In this document: in pieces, positions 44,801-50,800 of the stretch | Layout of the letters: every line of letters starts with the position of its first letter | How positions within the stretch are numbered: position 1 is the stretch's first letter | Origin: Edolisoma coerulescens | Taxonomy: Eukaryota; Chordata; Aves; Passeriformes; Campephagidae | Reading direction: 5' to 3' | DNA length: 64,000 bases | NCBI GenBank assembly: GCA_013397115.1 | Contig: VWZW01001380.1 | Location: 131,167 to 195,166 of the forward strand | The notes under the pieces: generated by a model | Seen by the model: only the letters and a program-made list of their open reading frames with translations | Told to the model about the DNA's origin: nothing | The model's database searches: none | Translations under genes and position numbers: made by a program

Positions 44801-47800
44801 CTCTAGACCACAGCAATAGAACATCACCACATGGAAGTGATGGGCGCAGCACAGGAGAAGAGGTTATTACAGCTTTCTGCCCCCAGCAACAACTCAGAAA
44901 TACGTGATCAGTTGCTAAATTATGGGAAGACTGAGTTATTTCCTAATAATTATTTTCAAAGCTGGGGAACAGGATGAAGCACAAATGTACAAAGAAAACG
45001 GGCAAACAAGTGTTGGTCTTTAGTGTAGTTTATCAAAGAGAGCATGAGTGAGCTGAAATGAAAGTTGAACTTTGTTACAGTTTCATATCAAAAAGTCCTA
45101 TCCTAGAATCCTGTCTGCCAAAAGACTGTTGGCAATCTCTTGGGATACTGAGAAAGCCACTTCTGCAATGATTTTCAAAGCTAGAAAACAGAATCAGTGC
45201 TTTTCAATTGTTTTATTTACAGCATCTGCTTTAAGAAAATATTTCATATGACAAAAGAACTGAAGCCTGAGTCTTGTCTCAGCATCAGCCCAGATGCAGG
45301 TCTAGCCAGGGTGTTGGGGCCATCACTTATGAGGCTGGAGCTGCTGCTGTGTTGGATCCTCACTGCCGACAGTTCAGCTCCCGGCCAAGTGGAGTCGGGG
45401 CCCAGGACAGGCGCTGTACACGGACCTGTGGCTGGTGTCCCCCCCTTCTGTGGGTCATAAGTGTTGGCTTTGTGGGCTCTGCCCTGCCGGCCTCACGGGT
45501 GAAGGCTGGGACTGCGGGTCTGCCTGCCTTAGTGCCATCTCCTGGGCAAGAGTGAGAGGGAACATCTGTGAGACCTGAAGGGAAGCAGATTCTTGTGCTG
45601 TGATGCCTCAATGTCTTTTGCCAAAAGGGGTCTGTTTCCTATCCACTTCACAGAAGTGTGTATCTTCACCACCTAGAACCTAGGGGTTGGTCGTTCTTCT
45701 GGGTGAAATGAAAAGTGTTAGGTAGTTAGTGTTTTCAGGTGATAGGAAAGCAAGTTTCTCCTTTAACAATATTTACAGCCTTGTGACTCTGTAAACTTCA
45801 CACAGGTCCCCTTGTTCCTGCAGTTAAAGTCAAGAGACATGAAATAAAGAGTGACCCAACTCCCCTGGGGTTTGAAGGTAGGAGTATTTCCATCCTGCAT
45901 GAAAACCTCGTTTGATATTATTCACTGAATTCACATCTCATCACAGCTGGTGGATGACACTGGAGTCCATTAGGGGGGTGGGGTCAGTTTATCTGCATAA
46001 CTGGGATAAAGACAGCTTGTTACTCCCTGTCCCCTGCACTCATATTCACCTAGGCATGGGCCTAAATTAAACCCCCAGTTCTCTGCCTGGTTTGGGAAGT
46101 AAAGCTCTAGACTGTCACCTGGATCTGGATTGTTCTGCCTGGCTTCTGCCCCCCTCCATAGGGAGCAGCAGCAGGGAGCCAAGGGGCTACTTTTCACTTT
46201 CACCTGATGTCTGGCCACTTGCATCCCTCTTCCCTTGTTAGTGTCTACTCCTAAGGAGAGAAGCAGGAGCCATGTGCATGAAGACTACAGGGGAGGCTAG
46301 ACTGTGCATTAACAGCCATTTAAGGTGCAGTGTTTCATTTCAGACAAGCAGAATTTCCATTGATTTGTTGCAGCAGATTCATCAATTACTGTTTAATAAA
46401 AAATACCAAAGAGTTAAATTGGGATGCTGTTCCTCAGCCACTGGAAGATCACCAGCTTCCATTGCCAGCTTTCCCTGACCATTTGCCCTAGGGGGACAAA
46501 AGGAGCCAGGTACCTCTGCTGCAGGACAGGCAGGAGAGAGATGTAGGCTGAGGAATCCTTTCACAGCATTGTGATGTTCTGCACAAAAACTTGGTAGAAA
46601 GAGCAGGTGAACAGGTCAGTGATGGAATTGGTGAAATACCAGAGCTATCTCCCATGGCACTCCCAGCAGAAGAAGAGACTGGAACAGTGAGGTTGGAAGA
46701 AACAATGCAGAGACAGCAGAAGTCGTTTTGCTGTTAGCAGAATATTTCCTTTTGCCAGTGACCCCTGGCACTATGTTTAGAAGCATCCTGCCACCCAGCA
46801 CCAGAGTTTCCCAAAGTGTGGGTTTATGCCTTGATTTCCTCACTGATGGATGCCCTCATCTCAGCCTCCTCTGTGGCTGCAGAGGCAGGGGGGATTTCAA
46901 GGTGCAAGAACTATCTGCAGCATAGAACTGACTTGTTCCTCACTGGTTAAAAACAAGGTCCTGCTGCACAACATCCCTCACTAGACTGAGTTTCTTTAAG
47001 CAGGAAACAATGAACATTATCATCCTGATATTGCTGCTATTGCCCAGACTCTGACTGAGCTAATAACACAAGGGATTCCCCCATAAAATTGTGTTGCATT
47101 CATCAAGAATGAAATCATTAACTTCTGGCCTCCCTGATCCCCTTTTGCTGCTGTATGGATTGGGATCAAAACCATAGATTGTCACCTACAAAATGATTTG
47201 AAATGCTGCAAGGAAAATATGTTAAAAATGGGTAAGGAAGCTGTAATGAAATAGAACACTGCACTGTTCACTCAGCAATTGTCTTCCTTAATTAACATCG
47301 ATACTTCTGTTTGATTCATTTCACTGTTCTCTGTCCTTCTCAGACTTACAGTTTTTCTGTGGAATGCTGCTGTCCTTTCACTCATTTGTGCTGGTCATGT
47401 GTCTCCTCTTTTATAACTGTTGGACCCCAGTCCACCTGTTTGTTAAAGAGACTGTCAGTTGCAGAGGTGATGCAGGAATTCACTTTGTACTGGTTGTCTG
47501 GTCACTATTTCACCTTGAAGACACAAATTGTACTTCCTGTCACAGATGCTTTTGAGAACACCATATTGGCCCAGACTAAATGTAATGCCGGTTCCACCAC
47601 GAGATCCGTACCTAGATCTGCTTCACAGACAGGTAAACAGAATTAAAGCATTTGTTAACTCAGTATGAGAGTGCAAACTAAATTTATGATAATATTTATT
47701 CTCTTTATTATAAAGAGATTTTTCTCTTTTGGTGAATATTATTCCCCATCAAAACAATGAAAGAAGAAGCTTGGGTCACTAGCATAGAAACAATGCCCCA

Positions 47801-50800
47801 GGTTCTGGTTTTCTGAGGTCAGGCTGAAAAGAGTTCTTTGAATTGATATCAGAGAGCTCAGAATTTGATCTGTCTTATTTTTTAACTTGAATTAAGCATG
47901 CAAAACAAGCTGTTTCTTAGTCTCTGAAATTAGAATAGCGATTTGTATGGAAGAGGGAGGCTGATGCGTGTATTTGTAAGGAATTCTTGCTGGTGAGGTT
48001 TCTGCCTTGGATGCTTTCTACAAATGACAGTGGCAAAACACTGTGGAAGCTTTGTCTAATGGGGTAGAGGGATATCTTTTTCTCTTGGTGTTTGTAGCCC
48101 AGCCTGTGAATTTGAACTAAAATTGCAGTAGTAGTTTGAAGTTAATTAGAATCAGCATATTCTTGTATGGTTAGACCTTTGCTAGCGTTGCTGGTGTGAA
48201 TAAACTGATTCAGGATAGTGTCACTTCAGAGGCTGGTTTACACCTGTAGAAGTACAGATGACCAAACCATACCTCTGGGGCAACAGCCGGGCATGCAGCT
48301 CTGCTGGACGCAGGTCCCTGTGTCCCTTGGAACTGGGTTGCAGTTGGAGCAGACACAGTCCCTGGGTAGCAGGAGGGAGGAGAAAGGGCTGCAGAGCTGC
48401 ATGACTGTGTGTTGCACCAACCAGTGCCTATAGCAGGGAGGATGTGCATGGGGAGGGATTATATAAACCAATTAATAAACCTATTTCTTCCAGATCAGGT
48501 CGCTTTTCTGTTTACTGCCTGAACTGCCTGGCTTGGGTTTTGCATTGTCTCAGGCCAGGTTTTGGTGTGGGTTGAGAGTGCTGGGATGTGCATAATCCCA
48601 CTGTGTGAGCATCTGTCTCCATGCCTTGTGGTCAGAACTTTGCCTTGTCGAGAGCAGTGGCCCACAGGATGTAAAGAACTTGGTTCATCCAGCATCTGCT
48701 CAGCCCAAGTCCCTCTGAATCAGCTAATGCCCACAGGTACATTAATTAGGAAGGCACATGGTAAATTGACTGACTCCATTTAGCTTGTACCTGTCAGGGC
48801 TGCAGAGTCATTTGGTCGATGCAAGGTCTGTGTCCTCCGAGCTGGACTGTAGGCATCCCATCCCCACTGGAGAAGGGACAGGTATCGAGCGCAGGAAAGT
48901 GCAGATGACGATTGCCATCTGCAGGAAAGAGCCTGAGCTACTTTTGCACCATGGGAGCCTCAGGCAGACAGGTCTTATAGGGCTCAGCCTCAGTTTCCCT
49001 CAGGACACAATGTATGGATATACCTTTCTAGGTGAAGAGAGACTGGCTGTTGAGCTTGGGCTGGAAATCTCTCACCGAGTCTGTTCTGCTAGGCTGGGGT
49101 GGTTCTGGTGAAAATCATGCAGTAAGACAGTAACAGCACAAGTATGACTGAGATCTCTCCTCACCCTCCCAGCTGTCTTTGTGCCTTGCTGTTTACTCTG
49201 TCCCTTCCCTGCACTTCCAGCCTGCTCCAGGGTATAGTCTTGTAAGTTGCTCAGGTGGTAATATCACCTTGGGGTGAGATGGAGATAAGAGGTCAACCAA
49301 AATTCCATGGCTTTGGACTTGCAATAAACATGTGGAGGTAAGCTGGAAACTGAATGATCATGGTCTTCTGAAAGTCATGTCAGCACAAGTTATCCTTTGC
49401 TCTGCAGGAATATTCCTGGTCCTTGTTTTTTGTACCTCCTGAGCTGCAGGGACTGAGCAATGCGGAGCACTGGAGGTATCCATGAGTGTGGACACTGAGC
49501 CACACAGGCTGCTCTCACACAAGTGACAGTGACTGGTACAGGTTTTTAGAGACAGAATAATGGCTGTGACATAATTTTTATGGCAAAACCATAGAATAAG
49601 CTATTAAAAAGTACAAGCAATTCGGTAAGTGGAAGAGTGGGAAGTGAACCTGTGACATTTATTTTACAAAGACTGATTCTCAAAGAGGCTAATGACTGAC
49701 AGCTAACTCCTTCTGGTTTATCTCTTTTGAAAAGGTTGGCCCAGCAGACAAATGCCTTCTCTAGACACATTTGAAGATTTCGAAGCCATCCCTTCCAGCA
49801 TGGATGAACTCTCCAACTCTTCTGACTTGGAGGAAGAGACCAACCCTAACAATGTAATTGCTTTTTCAAATTACACTGCCCTTTCCCAGCACAACCTCCT
49901 CCTCTCTAAGGATCACAATGTAACCTGCAAAGTTTGGGTTCATGCCAGCCTTAAATTCATGGATGTGTGGGAATACAGAAGATGGAAGTTTGATCTGGGG
50001 TGTTGGGAGATTATTCCAAGACTATTTTGTTGATCAGGATGAGGATCATAAAAAGTCACCCATACTTGTAAGCTGTCACTTAGCCTGCTACAAAAGTGAG
50101 GGAAGACTCTGAGCCTTTAAAAAAGTAATTGCAGACTTTTCGAGATAACTTCACCAGGTGTCACAAACCCAATTTTTATATCAGAATAATGGCTGGTGGG
50201 TTAAGCCCAAAGTCTAAATGTACAGCACAAGTCTGTCCTAATTTTGAATAGTATTTAACCTGGGCATGATAAAACACAGTCGCCTACAGATGAAATCTCT
50301 GCCAGCTTGAAATGCCTAATTCAGTATTTAACTAAACTCTCTTGCACAGTGTTCTTTCATCCATAGTGATTGTATTTCTGGTGCCTTGTTTCATTCATTT
50401 TAGGGGAGCAATCTCTTTCGGGTAGAAGGCAGTTTTGACAGCTGTTTCCCGGATTCTCTTACTCTCGAGGATGGAGATTTAGTGCAGTTTGTGCAGGAAG
50501 GAGAGAATGGCCAATGGTGAGTATGGCAGAGAGAGAATTGGGCAGGTAGAAAAGCCATAACCTCCTGGAAAAGATGGAAAATATTCAGAATAATGTCAAA
50601 GTCTTTTCAAAATCAATGCAAGTCCACTCACCCCATTGGTCACAACATGAAAGAGGCAGTGGGAGGCATGAACACACAAGCAGCTTTGGTTAATTCACCC
50701 AAATGCTAGTGACATGAGGTTTATGGGACAGAGGCTTTTGTAAAGGAAATGGATGGAAATATTTGGGCTTTTGACACCAGAAGGAAATATGTCAAGGGCA

